A DNA stretch of 10,443 nt, taken from contig JBQTIW010000038.1 of NCBI GenBank assembly GCA_052387735.1, positions 1 to 10,443 on the forward strand, in the 5' to 3' direction. Numbering within the stretch: position 1 is the first letter of the stretch; each line of letters begins with the position of its first letter. The notes below the pieces were generated by a model. That model was not told the origin of the DNA, made no database searches, and saw nothing but the letters and a program-made list of their open reading frames with translations. Of this stretch, positions 1-5,955 are shown piece by piece. The stretch is from RBC101 sp052387735. GTDB lineage: Bacteria; Gemmatimonadota; Gemmatimonadetes; Gemmatimonadales; Gemmatimonadaceae. The position numbers and the translations under genes are program-made.

Positions 1-649
1 GCGACACGGTCAGCGATGGCGCCGTTTCATCGTCGTAGACGTTCCGCCCACCGGCGATGCCCACCAGCTCGGAAAGAAAGCTTCCCGCCCCCACTGTCAT
101 GAGCGGCTCCTCCCACACGGGAACGAACACCCTGACCGGCGCCCCGGGCCGCAGCCGTTCGCGCACGTCCCGCAGTTCCTCGCGAAGCGCGCGGGTGATC
201 GAGTCGGCGCGCGGACCGGCACCAACGATCCTGCCCAGCGAGTCGACCCCGCCGAAGAATTCCTCGATTGTGTCAATGCGAAGACTCACCACGCGAATCC
301 CCGCTCGCTCCAGCGCCTCCGCAGCAGCGACGTTGTCCGCCGCGCGATACAGGACGACCAGATCAGGGCGCGCGGCGACGATGAGCTCCACGCTCGGGCG
401 AATGGCATCGCCCAGCTCGGGAATGAAGCGCACGGTGTCGGGCCACAGGTCCCACTTCGACCTGCCCACCATGCGATCCACCATGCCCAGCGATGCCAGA
501 ATCTCCGTGCCGCTCGGCCCTAACGAGACACTGCGCCGCGGCGCCACTGGGTCGAGGGCCACCTGTCGCGCCGGCGCGTCCCGGCCACACGCCGCCGCCA
601 GGGGGAGACAGAGCGCGACACGGGTGGCGGCCAACGACAAAGCGAACAT
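1..649 (-). CDS. btuF: BtuF-like cobalamin ABC transporter substrate-binding lipoprotein, C-terminus cut by window edge
   Basis: Likely the periplasmic vitamin B12-binding component of a BtuCDF-type ABC importer. I read 216 codons from the ATG at 649 with no stop before the window edge; the family is usually about 270-300 residues, so the C-terminal part is missing. The N-terminus is hydrophobic with an LAAAC lipobox (residues 17-21; Ala rather than Leu at -3, so somewhat atypical), implying a lipid-anchored Cys21. Residues 40-70 match the family start (RSVSLGPSGTEILASLGMVD), followed by PDLVV (95-99) and the second-lobe motif around 180-204 (EEPLMTVGAGSF, then AGGRNV). A GGAG Shine-Dalgarno at 658-655 lies 5 nt from the ATG. 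The cobalamin riboswitch directly upstream independently supports corrinoid specificity. A siderophore or other metal-chelate binder of the same fold is the alternative. Any permease and ATPase genes would lie left of the window. Confidence 0.87.
   Translation of the reverse strand, partial: MFALSLAATRVALCLPLAAACGRDAPARQVALDPVAPRRSVSLGPSGTEILASLGMVDRMVGRSKWDLWPDTVRFIPELGDAIRPSVELIVAARPDLVVLYRAADNVAAAEALERAGIRVVSLRIDTIEEFFGGVDSLGRIVGAGPRADSITRALREELRDVRERLRPGAPVRVFVPVWEEPLMTVGAGSFLSELVGIAGGRNVYDDETAPSLTVS
519..527 (+). repeat. CCTAACGAG word, copy 1
   Basis: Exact copy. On the coding strand it reads TCG TTA GGG (Ser-Leu-Gly) in the conserved VSLGPS block of the btuF-like gene. Confidence 0.6.
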
Positions 650-694
650 TGCAACTCCGGAAAAGGGAGAGGATGTCCGCTGGAAACGGCAATG
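647..694 (-). promoter_or_regulatory. Possible start-codon and Shine-Dalgarno sequestering hairpin of the btuF-like gene
   Basis: Leader bases CATTGC (694-689) are complementary to GCAATG (652-647), which contains the start codon. Nested inside, CTCC (669-666) can pair with the GGAG Shine-Dalgarno (658-655). Together they could hide the ribosome binding site in the ligand-bound state. The pairs are short and no folding energy was computed, so this is a tentative output domain for the riboswitch. Confidence 0.3.
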
Positions 695-705
695 CAATCA
701 CGCCG

Positions 706-755
706 GACCACCGACCCTCCCCCGAGGATCGAATGCTGTGGATCGGACGGTGGTC
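706..755 (-). promoter_or_regulatory. Riboswitch expression platform: alternative helix competing with P1
   Basis: On the minus strand GACCACCG (755-748) is the perfect complement of CGGTGGTC (713-706), and after one U-U mismatch the stem can extend inward by further pairs. The 5' arm shares bases 750-748 with the 3' strand of aptamer P1 (750-744), so the two helices cannot both form completely. That is the usual geometry of a switching element. No long U-tract follows, so transcription termination is not obvious and translational control is more likely. Confidence 0.5.
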
Positions 756-890
756 GTCTCCTGGCTCCGGGCTCTGTGTTCGCCTTCCCGACGGTACGTC
801 AGTGGCGCGCTGAACACAGCGTCTTGCCCGTTACAGTGGCGGGGCCGCACCGGCGTTTCACCGGTTTCCGTGTCCGCCGTCCGAACAAAT
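744..890 (-). promoter_or_regulatory. Cobalamin (AdoCbl) riboswitch aptamer
   Basis: Read on the minus strand, this region carries the conserved cobalamin aptamer blocks in order: a GAAACCGGTGAAACGCCGG core (about 866-848), GCGGCCCCGCCACTGTAA (about 846-829), GGGAAGGC (789-782) and the B12 box AGCCAGGAGAC (766-756). Helices are also visible: P1 as CGGACGG (883-877) with CCGTCCG (750-744), an 8-bp helix CTGTGTTC (819-812) with GAACACAG (781-774), and a small GACG/CGTC hairpin beside GGGAAGGC. It lies between the preceding gene's stop at 903 and the btuF-like start at 649. In this class, ligand binding normally lowers expression of the downstream uptake gene. The class call is secure; the exact 5' boundary is approximate. 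Confidence 0.95.
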
Positions 891-895
891 TGTTC
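883..895. promoter_or_regulatory. Perfect 6+1+6 palindrome (GAACAA-A-TTGTTC) at the riboswitch 5' end
   Basis: GAACAA and TTGTTC are exact inverted repeats around a single base. A one-base loop cannot form an RNA hairpin, so if it is functional it would act as a DNA operator for a dimeric regulator. It lies just downstream of the candidate -10 box and touches the first base of aptamer P1. A chance occurrence is possible, although a 12-base perfect AT-rich inverted repeat stands out in this GC-rich context. Confidence 0.25.
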
Positions 896-899
896 CCTG

Positions 900-928
900 A
901 ACCTACTCCGGTCCCGCGTCGGCGGCAA
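900..928 (-). promoter_or_regulatory. Weak candidate sigma70-type promoter for the riboswitch transcript
   Basis: TTGCCG (928-923) and TAGGTT (905-900) are separated by 17 nt on the minus strand, matching TTGACA at 4 of 6 and TATAAT at 3 of 6 positions. The -10 box would cover the stop codon of the preceding gene and place the transcript start just before the aptamer. The match is weak. Read-through from the upstream gene is an alternative source of the riboswitch RNA. Confidence 0.2.
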
Positions 929-2006
929 GCAGCGCATCGAGCTCGTGCTGCAGTTGCGCGCGGTAGGCGCGCAGCGATTCGTGTGAGGCCGGCGTCGTGT
1001 CGGGATGCGCGAGGACGCCGTCGACCCCACCGATCGCTGCTCGAAGCTCGCGGGCGCGCGCGCCGCGGCCCGGCGGACCTGGTGCCGCGACCGCGGCCGG
1101 TATCCGACGCAGCCGCAATGACCACGCGATCGCACCTAACGAGGCCAGGCCGAGGCCCGCCAGCCAGACCCAACTGCTCCCACTGCCGCCGGCCCGCGGA
1201 ACCTCGATCCCGACGCGACGGCCCGCCGGCAGGTTGCGCCCAAGGTAGCGCACGAAAGAACGGCCTTCGCTCGTCACCGCACCGAGGCGCTGGAGACTGT
1301 CCCCCGTCACGGTCGCCGTAGGCTCCTCCAGCAGCACTTCGAAGACTCCCGTGCTGTCGGTCACGTCCACGACCAGCGGGAACGCCGCCGCAGGCAGTGT
1401 GTAGGCGATCGCCAGCTGCCGGACGCCGGGAACGACCGGTGCGATCACGCGTGCACTCCTCGCATCAAACACCACCGCGTCCCCGGTGAAATCGCCTTGC
1501 CTCGCACGCGGGTTGGCGGCATCGGCGGGCAGGGCGGCCACGAAGGCCGGACGTTCGCGCGTCCCGACGCGCGTGATCACGGTATCGTTCTGCAGTTCGT
1601 ACACCTCGAGCACTTCGCGACCGCCATCGGCGTCAGGTGCGGAGACGACCAGATGACGGCCCCCCACGCCGAGCCGAATCGGCGCTGACGACGTGTCGAA
1701 CACCTGGATCTCGCCGAGGCCGCCGTCGTCGTCGGCACGAACAGGCGGGGCAAAGTACGCAATGCCACCATGACGCGCGGTAGCCAGATACATCGCCGAC
1801 GTGTCAGGCGCGGCGATGCGAAACCGATAACTGCCCCCCATTCCCGTCATCGCGGAATCGACGGGCCCTGCCGACGCGGCGCCGATGCGATGCAGTGTGA
1901 CGAACGCGCCGGCCACCGGCTCCTCGCCACGGGGCGTGACCCGGACCACGCGTCCCGCGACCACGACCGGCTGTTGGGCCACCAACGCCGGCACGCCTAA
2001 CGCCAT
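903..2006 (-). CDS. Exported, membrane-anchored protein of unknown function with carboxypeptidase-regulatory-like N-terminal region
   Basis: I do not recognise a specific function. From the ATG at 2006 the protein has 367 residues. Residues about 13-85 resemble a carboxypeptidase-regulatory-like beta-sandwich (VVVAGRVVRV, then PVAGAFVTLHRIG and GGSYRFRI). A long region with further beta-rich stretches follows. One transmembrane segment (about 278-297) is followed by basic LRLRR, then a cytoplasmic, helical, charged tail (about 315-362). This implies an extracytoplasmic N-terminal part and a cytoplasmic C-terminus. The start is doubtful. The same frame is open upstream to a CTG at 2063, giving 19 more residues with Arg-Arg before a hydrophobic stretch and an ALVA/QQ-type cleavage site. 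That is a far better signal peptide than MALGVPALVAQQ alone. The CTG overlaps the TGA of the preceding gene (CTGA), suggesting translational coupling. Frame and reality of the gene are well supported. Confidence 0.75.
   Translation of the reverse strand: MALGVPALVAQQPVVVAGRVVRVTPRGEEPVAGAFVTLHRIGAASAGPVDSAMTGMGGSYRFRIAAPDTSAMYLATARHGGIAYFAPPVRADDDGGLGEIQVFDTSSAPIRLGVGGRHLVVSAPDADGGREVLEVYELQNDTVITRVGTRERPAFVAALPADAANPRARQGDFTGDAVVFDARSARVIAPVVPGVRQLAIAYTLPAAAFPLVVDVTDSTGVFEVLLEEPTATVTGDSLQRLGAVTSEGRSFVRYLGRNLPAGRRVGIEVPRAGGSGSSWVWLAGLGLASLGAIAWSLRLRRIPAAVAAPGPPGRGARARELRAAIGGVDGVLAHPDTTPASHESLRAYRAQLQHELDALLAADAGPE
1135..1143 (+). repeat. CCTAACGAG word, copy 2
   Basis: Exact copy. Coding strand TCG TTA GGT (Ser-Leu-Gly) within the transmembrane segment of the exported protein gene. 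Confidence 0.6.
1996..2004 (+). repeat. CCTAACG word, copy 3 (variant ending GCC)
   Basis: Core CCTAACG without the AG end. Coding strand GCG TTA GGC (Ala-Leu-Gly), immediately after the ATG at 2006. Confidence 0.45.
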
Positions 2007-2059
2007 GGCGGTTCCCCAGCAGCATGCCGCGGCAGATGCACGGGCACACCGGCGCAGCG

Positions 2060-2596
2060 TCAGGGATTGAATTTGCCGAAATCCTCCGGTCGCAGACCGG
2101 CGAGGTACTGCTTCAGCTGCTCCGCGCTCATCTCCTCGGTCGCCTTTGGCAACTCGGACGGGGGCACGACGGACTCTTCGTCGGGGTCGTCCGACTCTTC
2201 AGGGGGATCGACCAGCAGCGACTCGGCGGCGAACACAGGCGAACCCGTTCGAAGCGCGATTGCGATGCTGTCGGAGGGACGCGCATCCACCTGGTACAGC
2301 TGGGCGTCGCGGACGAGATGTAACTCCGCGTAGTACGTCCTGCTCTCGACGCGCGTGATGTTGACGCGCTGCAGCTGCGCCCCGAGCCCGAGGATCAGAC
2401 TCTTGCAGAGATCATGCGTGAGCGGACGTTCCTTCCGGATCTGGTTGATCTCGAGGAGGATCGATTCGGCCTCGGGTTGTCCGATCCAGATCGGCAGAAT
2501 GCGCACGCCTTCCTTCTCTCGAAGGATGACGACGTACGTATTCGTCGAGCCGTCCAGCCCGAGGCGGGCGACCGAGACTTCGACCAACGGCTCCAT
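2060..2596 (-). CDS. Bifunctional nuclease family (DUF151) protein
   Basis: A 178-residue protein of the BFN/DUF151 family, some members of which have been reported to have DNase and RNase activity; the cellular role in bacteria is poorly defined. Family motifs are clear: LPIWIGQPEAESI (34-46), RPLTHDL (57-63) and the signature ARPSDSIAIALR (105-116). The domain ends near residue 127. An acidic, proline-bearing linker (131-150) then leads to a short helix ending in LRPEDFGKFNP. A GAGG-type Shine-Dalgarno lies about 5 nt before the ATG. It starts 28 nt after metK ends, with no terminator seen between them, so it is probably cotranscribed. Its stop overlaps the likely CTG start of the next gene. 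The family call is firm; nuclease activity here is inferred from the family only. Confidence 0.92.
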   Translation of the reverse strand: MEPLVEVSVARLGLDGSTNTYVVILREKEGVRILPIWIGQPEAESILLEINQIRKERPLTHDLCKSLILGLGAQLQRVNITRVESRTYYAELHLVRDAQLYQVDARPSDSIAIALRTGSPVFAAESLLVDPPEESDDPDEESVVPPSELPKATEEMSAEQLKQYLAGLRPEDFGKFNP

Positions 2597-2624
2597 GAAC
2601 CCTCAGTAGCTGCCGATGCGTGTA

Positions 2625-3827
2625 CTATCGCACGGCGCGCTTCAGTTCAGCAACTTTGTCCAGGCGTTCCCAACTGAAGGCCGTTCCCGTCACAGTCTTC
2701 GCTTTCTTGCCGTTGCCCGAGGCCGTTGTGTAGCTGAGCTTTTCGGCGGCGCGACCGAAGTGTCCGTACGATGACGTCGGCGTGTAAATGGGCTTGCGGA
2801 GGTCGAGCGCGGCAATGATGCCCTTGGGGGTCAGGTCGAAGCTCGCGCGGATCGCCTTGGTGATTGCGCTGTCGGCGACCTGACCCGTTCCGAACGTATT
2901 CACCATGACCGAGACGGGCTCCGCGACCCCGATCGCATAGGCCAACTGCACCTCGCACCGCTTCGCCAACCCAGCGGCCACCACGTTCTTGGCCACCCAG
3001 CGCGCCGCATAGCAGGCCGAGCGATCGACCTTGGACGGATCCTTGCCGCTAAAGGCACCGCCACCGTGACGCCCCATTCCCCCGTAGCTGTCCACGATGA
3101 TCTTGCGACCGGTGAGTCCGGCATCGCCTTGTGGTCCACCCACGACGAACCGGCCGGTGGGATTGACGTGACAGACCGGCTTGTTCCGGCGCCACTCCTT
3201 CGGAATGGCGGGTTCGATGATCTCGGCGATCACCGCCTTGCGGATTTTCTCCGGCGACACCTTCTCGTCGTGCTGCGTCGACACGACCACCGTCTCGACA
3301 CCGACCGGGCGATCGTCCTCATAGGCGATCGTCACCTGCGCCTTGCCATCGGGACGGAGCCACTTGAGGTTCCCCGAGCGGCGATGCTCGGCCAGAGATC
3401 TCGTTAGGCTGTGCGAGAGCATGATGGCGGCCGGCATGAGCTCTTTCGTCTCGTCACTGGCGTAGCCGAACATCATGCCCTGGTCGCCGGCGCCGCCCGT
3501 GTCGACGCCCCTCGCGATGTCGGGCGACTGCTTGTCGATCGTGCTCATCACCGCGCAGGTCTGCGCGTCGAACCCGTAGTCGGTGTGCGTGTACCCGATC
3601 CGCTGAATCGTGCCGCGCACGATCCGCGGGATGTCGACCCATGTCGCCGTGGTGATTTCGCCGGCAACGACGACGAGGCCGGTGGTCACGAGGGTTTCGC
3701 AGGCCACGCGAGCCGTCGGATCGTCGGCCAGGATCGCGTCGAGGACACCGTCGGAGATGGCGTCGGCAACCTTGTCGGGGTGGCCCTCGGTTACGGATTC
3801 GGAGGTAAACAGCAGGCGCTCAGTCAC
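2625..3827 (-). CDS. metK: S-adenosylmethionine synthetase
   Basis: Makes S-adenosylmethionine from methionine and ATP in the cytoplasm. Starting from GTG at 3827 the product is 400 residues, normal for MetK, and begins VTERLLFTSESVTEGHPDK. Landmarks are GHPDK (15-19, first ATP/metal site), GAGDQGMMFGYA (112-123) and the glycine-rich loop GGGAFSGKDPSKVDRSA (255-271). The frame stays open upstream to ATGs at 3935 and 3959, but those would add 36 or 44 residues unlike MetK and overlap the ptsI 3' end, so GTG is preferred. No Shine-Dalgarno precedes it; the bases just before are pyrimidine-rich (CTATCCCTCCCCC). The structured leader upstream may control expression. It is the first gene after the PTS operon and is followed closely by the DUF151 gene. 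Confidence 0.96.
   Translation of the reverse strand: MTERLLFTSESVTEGHPDKVADAISDGVLDAILADDPTARVACETLVTTGLVVVAGEITTATWVDIPRIVRGTIQRIGYTHTDYGFDAQTCAVMSTIDKQSPDIARGVDTGGAGDQGMMFGYASDETKELMPAAIMLSHSLTRSLAEHRRSGNLKWLRPDGKAQVTIAYEDDRPVGVETVVVSTQHDEKVSPEKIRKAVIAEIIEPAIPKEWRRNKPVCHVNPTGRFVVGGPQGDAGLTGRKIIVDSYGGMGRHGGGAFSGKDPSKVDRSACYAARWVAKNVVAAGLAKRCEVQLAYAIGVAEPVSVMVNTFGTGQVADSAITKAIRASFDLTPKGIIAALDLRKPIYTPTSSYGHFGRAAEKLSYTTASGNGKKAKTVTGTAFSWERLDKVAELKRAVR
3400..3408 (-). repeat. CCTAACGAG word, copy 4 (opposite orientation)
   Basis: Exact copy, and the only one oriented with the genes. It is read in metK as CTA ACG AG (Leu-Thr-Arg), so it keeps the DNA word but not the Ser-Leu-Gly reading. Confidence 0.6.
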
Positions 3828-3841
3828 GGGGGAGGGATAGT

Positions 3842-3903
3842 GATCGGGTGTGTCTGGTGTCGACGCGTCACGGGCGGGCCCGTAACGATAATCCCACCCG
3901 ACC
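3842..3903 (-). promoter_or_regulatory. Structured metK leader RNA, class unrecognised
   Basis: On the minus strand GGTCGGGTG (3903-3895) pairs with CACCCGATC (3850-3842) over 9 positions, including one G-U. It encloses a second helix, GTTACGGG (3886-3879) with CCCGTGAC (3874-3867), 8 positions with one G-U and a CCCG tetraloop. The asymmetric internal loop (8 nt on the 5' side, 16 nt on the 3' side) would contain possible ligand-contact bases. The outer helix ends 14 nt before the metK GTG. I see no match to the SAM-I, SAM-II or SMK consensus elements I know. The structure comes from complementarity only. Confidence 0.4.
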
Positions 3904-3921
3904 AGCGATGGCACTGGGCGA

Positions 3922-5685
3922 TCATCCGAGCCCATCGCGGATGAATGCGGCGTTGCCAAAAGCGGCTTTCAGGCGGAATTCGAGCTCGCCGCGCGATTCG
4001 TTGGCCGTTCGCGCGGCCATTGCTGCGGAGGCGGCCTCCCGGGCAAACGAGGCGCTGACGCCGCGAATGATCCGCTTCACGAACGGAACCGATCGGGGGT
4101 TGACGCTCAACTGCCGTATTCCCAGCCCCACGAGCGCGAACGCCATCAGCGGCTCGGACGCCATCTCGCCGCACACGCAGACCTCGAGGCCGTGCTCCTG
4201 CCCCATCTCGGCAGTCCGCCGGATGAGGCGCAGCACCGCCGGATGGAGCGGTGTGAAGCGTGAGGCAAGGTTGGCGTTGCCCCGGTCCACCGCGAGCGTG
4301 TACTGCACGAGGTCGTTTGTGCCGATACTGAAGAACTCCGCTTCATCGAGAAAGCTGTCCACGCACACGGCCGCGGCCGGCGTTTCGATCATCACGCCCA
4401 GGGGAAGGTCGCGTTTGAACGGCACGGCGCGGGCCTCGAGCTCCTGCATGCATTCGCGAAGCAGGACGCGCGTGGCTCGCACCTCGTCGAGCGTGACGAC
4501 GAGCGGCAGCAGAATGCGAACGTCTCCGTGCATCCCGGCGCGCAGCAGGGCCCTCAGCTGCACCTTGAACAGGTCCGCTTCGTCCAGACACATCCGGATC
4601 GCCCGCCAGCCCAGGAAGGGATTGGGCTCGTGCGGAAATCCACCCACCGGCAGTTTGTCGCCGCCCATGTCGAACGTGCGGATCACCACGGGATGACCCG
4701 CGAACGCCTCCAGCACTTTCACGTATTCCCGATACTGCTCGTCCTCGTCAGGCATGGTCGTCCGACCCAGGACGAGGAACTCGGTGCGCATGAGCCCCAC
4801 ACCGTCCGCTCCGCTGCGCGCGGCGTGCTCGGATTCCTCCGGCAGGTCCACGTTCGCGCGAATCGCGATGTGCACACCATCCGTCGTGACCGCCTCGGCG
4901 TCGGCGGTTTTCTGCAGTTCGGCCTCGTCCTGCGCCTCCATCAGCGCGCGACGCTCGAAGGTCGCGATCTCGGCCTCGCTGGGATTGACGATCAGCATTC
5001 CGCTGGAGCCGTCGAGCACGAGCAGCTCGTCGCCGCGCAGCCGGCTCGTGGCATCGCGCAGGCCGACCACCGCAGGGATCCCTAACGAGCGGGCCAGGAT
5101 GGCCACGTGCGAGGTCCGCGTCCCCGAATCGGTGGCGATGCCGGAGATCGCTTCCCGGTCCAGCTGCACGGTCAGGCTGGGCGTCAGGTCGTGCGTGACC
5201 AGCACCGCGTTGGCGCCGCGGGCCAGGTCCACGGGATCGTGGTCGCCAAGGCCCAGAAGGATGGACAGGACGCGGATATGCAGGTCGGTGAGATCGCCGA
5301 CCCGTTCGCGCATCATCGGCACGCCACTGCGCGCAAAGTGCTGGCGCCACTCCAGCATCACGACGTCGAAGGCCTTCTCCGCACCGAGGTTCTGGCGGAT
5401 GTAGGATTCCACACGCGCGATGAGCTCGGCGTCGTCCAGCATGTGGAGCTGCACTTCGAAGATCGCGGCTTCCTCGGCGCCGGCGTGCTTCTCGGCGCGC
5501 TCGCGCACCTGCTCGAGTCGCGCCTTGGCCTTGGCCACCGCGGCGCGATAGCGCTCCACCTCCTTCGGCACATCGTCATCGGGGATGATGCGATGCGGGA
5601 CGTCGGGGACTTCCCAATGCAGCAGATGCACCCGGCCGATCACGATACCGGGCGAGGCCGAGATGCCGGACAGGACGCGCTCCAT
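3922..5685 (-). CDS. ptsI: PTS Enzyme I (phosphoenolpyruvate-protein phosphotransferase)
   Basis: Cytoplasmic first enzyme of the PTS: autophosphorylates from phosphoenolpyruvate and passes the phosphate to HPr. At 587 residues it is close to the usual 570-580. The N-terminal HPr-binding helical domain is followed by the phospho-His motif GTRTSHVAILARS (188-200; His193). The C-terminal PEP-binding barrel shows GLMRTEF (Arg300), IRTFDMGGDK (Arg336), GVMIETPAAA (Glu434), GTNDLVQY (Asn457, Asp458) and the catalytic Cys505 in CGEMA. There is no GAF domain, so this is the sugar-type EI and not the nitrogen-PTS PtsP. Its ATG lies 3 nt after the ptsH stop, with a GGGGAG Shine-Dalgarno inside the ptsH 3' end. 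All catalytic residues are intact, so it should be active. Confidence 0.96.
   Translation of the reverse strand: MERVLSGISASPGIVIGRVHLLHWEVPDVPHRIIPDDDVPKEVERYRAAVAKAKARLEQVRERAEKHAGAEEAAIFEVQLHMLDDAELIARVESYIRQNLGAEKAFDVVMLEWRQHFARSGVPMMRERVGDLTDLHIRVLSILLGLGDHDPVDLARGANAVLVTHDLTPSLTVQLDREAISGIATDSGTRTSHVAILARSLGIPAVVGLRDATSRLRGDELLVLDGSSGMLIVNPSEAEIATFERRALMEAQDEAELQKTADAEAVTTDGVHIAIRANVDLPEESEHAARSGADGVGLMRTEFLVLGRTTMPDEDEQYREYVKVLEAFAGHPVVIRTFDMGGDKLPVGGFPHEPNPFLGWRAIRMCLDEADLFKVQLRALLRAGMHGDVRILLPLVVTLDEVRATRVLLRECMQELEARAVPFKRDLPLGVMIETPAAAVCVDSFLDEAEFFSIGTNDLVQYTLAVDRGNANLASRFTPLHPAVLRLIRRTAEMGQEHGLEVCVCGEMASEPLMAFALVGLGIRQLSVNPRSVPFVKRIIRGVSASFAREAASAAMAARTANESRGELEFRLKAAFGNAAFIRDGLG
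5081..5089 (+). repeat. CCTAACGAG word, copy 5
   Basis: Exact copy. Coding strand TCG TTA GGG (Ser-Leu-Gly), just after the phospho-His motif of ptsI. Confidence 0.6.
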
Positions 5686-5688
5686 GGC

Positions 5689-5955
5689 TCAGGTCTCCCC
5701 GAAGCGCCCGGCGATCAGCGTGCTCAGCGCGGTGACGGCATCGTCGGCGTCGGGGCCGTCCGCCCGCAGTACGAGCGTGGCGCCGCATTCGGCGGCGAGC
5801 ATCATCACGCCCATGATGCTCTTGCCGTTCACCTCGAGCTCCTCGCGACTCATCGTGATCTGCGATTTGTACCGGGCAGCGAGCTTCACGATCTCGGCCG
5901 CCGGCCGCGCGTGGATGCCGTTCTTGTTCACGACCTGCACCGAGCGTTCGATCAT
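5689..5955 (-). CDS. ptsH: Phosphocarrier protein HPr
   Basis: An 88-residue HPr that carries phosphate from Enzyme I to EIIA. His15 lies in NGIHARPA and the regulatory Ser46 in VNGKSIMGVMML, both at the textbook positions. Ser46 is the site phosphorylated by HprK, which is encoded upstream in the same operon, so this HPr can serve both transport and signalling. The frame is open upstream, but the residues there are a shadow of the EIID gene. The ATG at 5955 shares one base with the EIID stop (TGATG), implying translational coupling; no strong Shine-Dalgarno is visible. Confidence 0.96.
   Translation of the reverse strand: MIERSVQVVNKNGIHARPAAEIVKLAARYKSQITMSREELEVNGKSIMGVMMLAAECGATLVLRADGPDADDAVTALSTLIAGRFGET

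Noticed and set aside
363..701. Minus-strand open frame of 112 codons upstream of and within the btuF-like gene
   Set aside because: It is out of frame with the recognisable BtuF-like protein and starts in the riboswitch expression platform.
684..705. Possible intrinsic terminator after the riboswitch (CGGC/GCCG stem followed by TTT)
   Set aside because: The stem has only 4 pairs with an 11-nt loop and just three T residues, too weak to call.
57..986. Plus-strand open frame of 309 codons
   Set aside because: It runs antisense to the btuF-like gene and the riboswitch, has low-complexity Ser/Arg/Thr composition and matches no family; high GC makes such frames common.
3828..3959. N-terminal extension of MetK by 44 residues
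   Set aside because: The extension does not resemble MetK, overlaps the ptsI end and contains the paired leader bases; the canonical N-terminus begins at GTG 3827.
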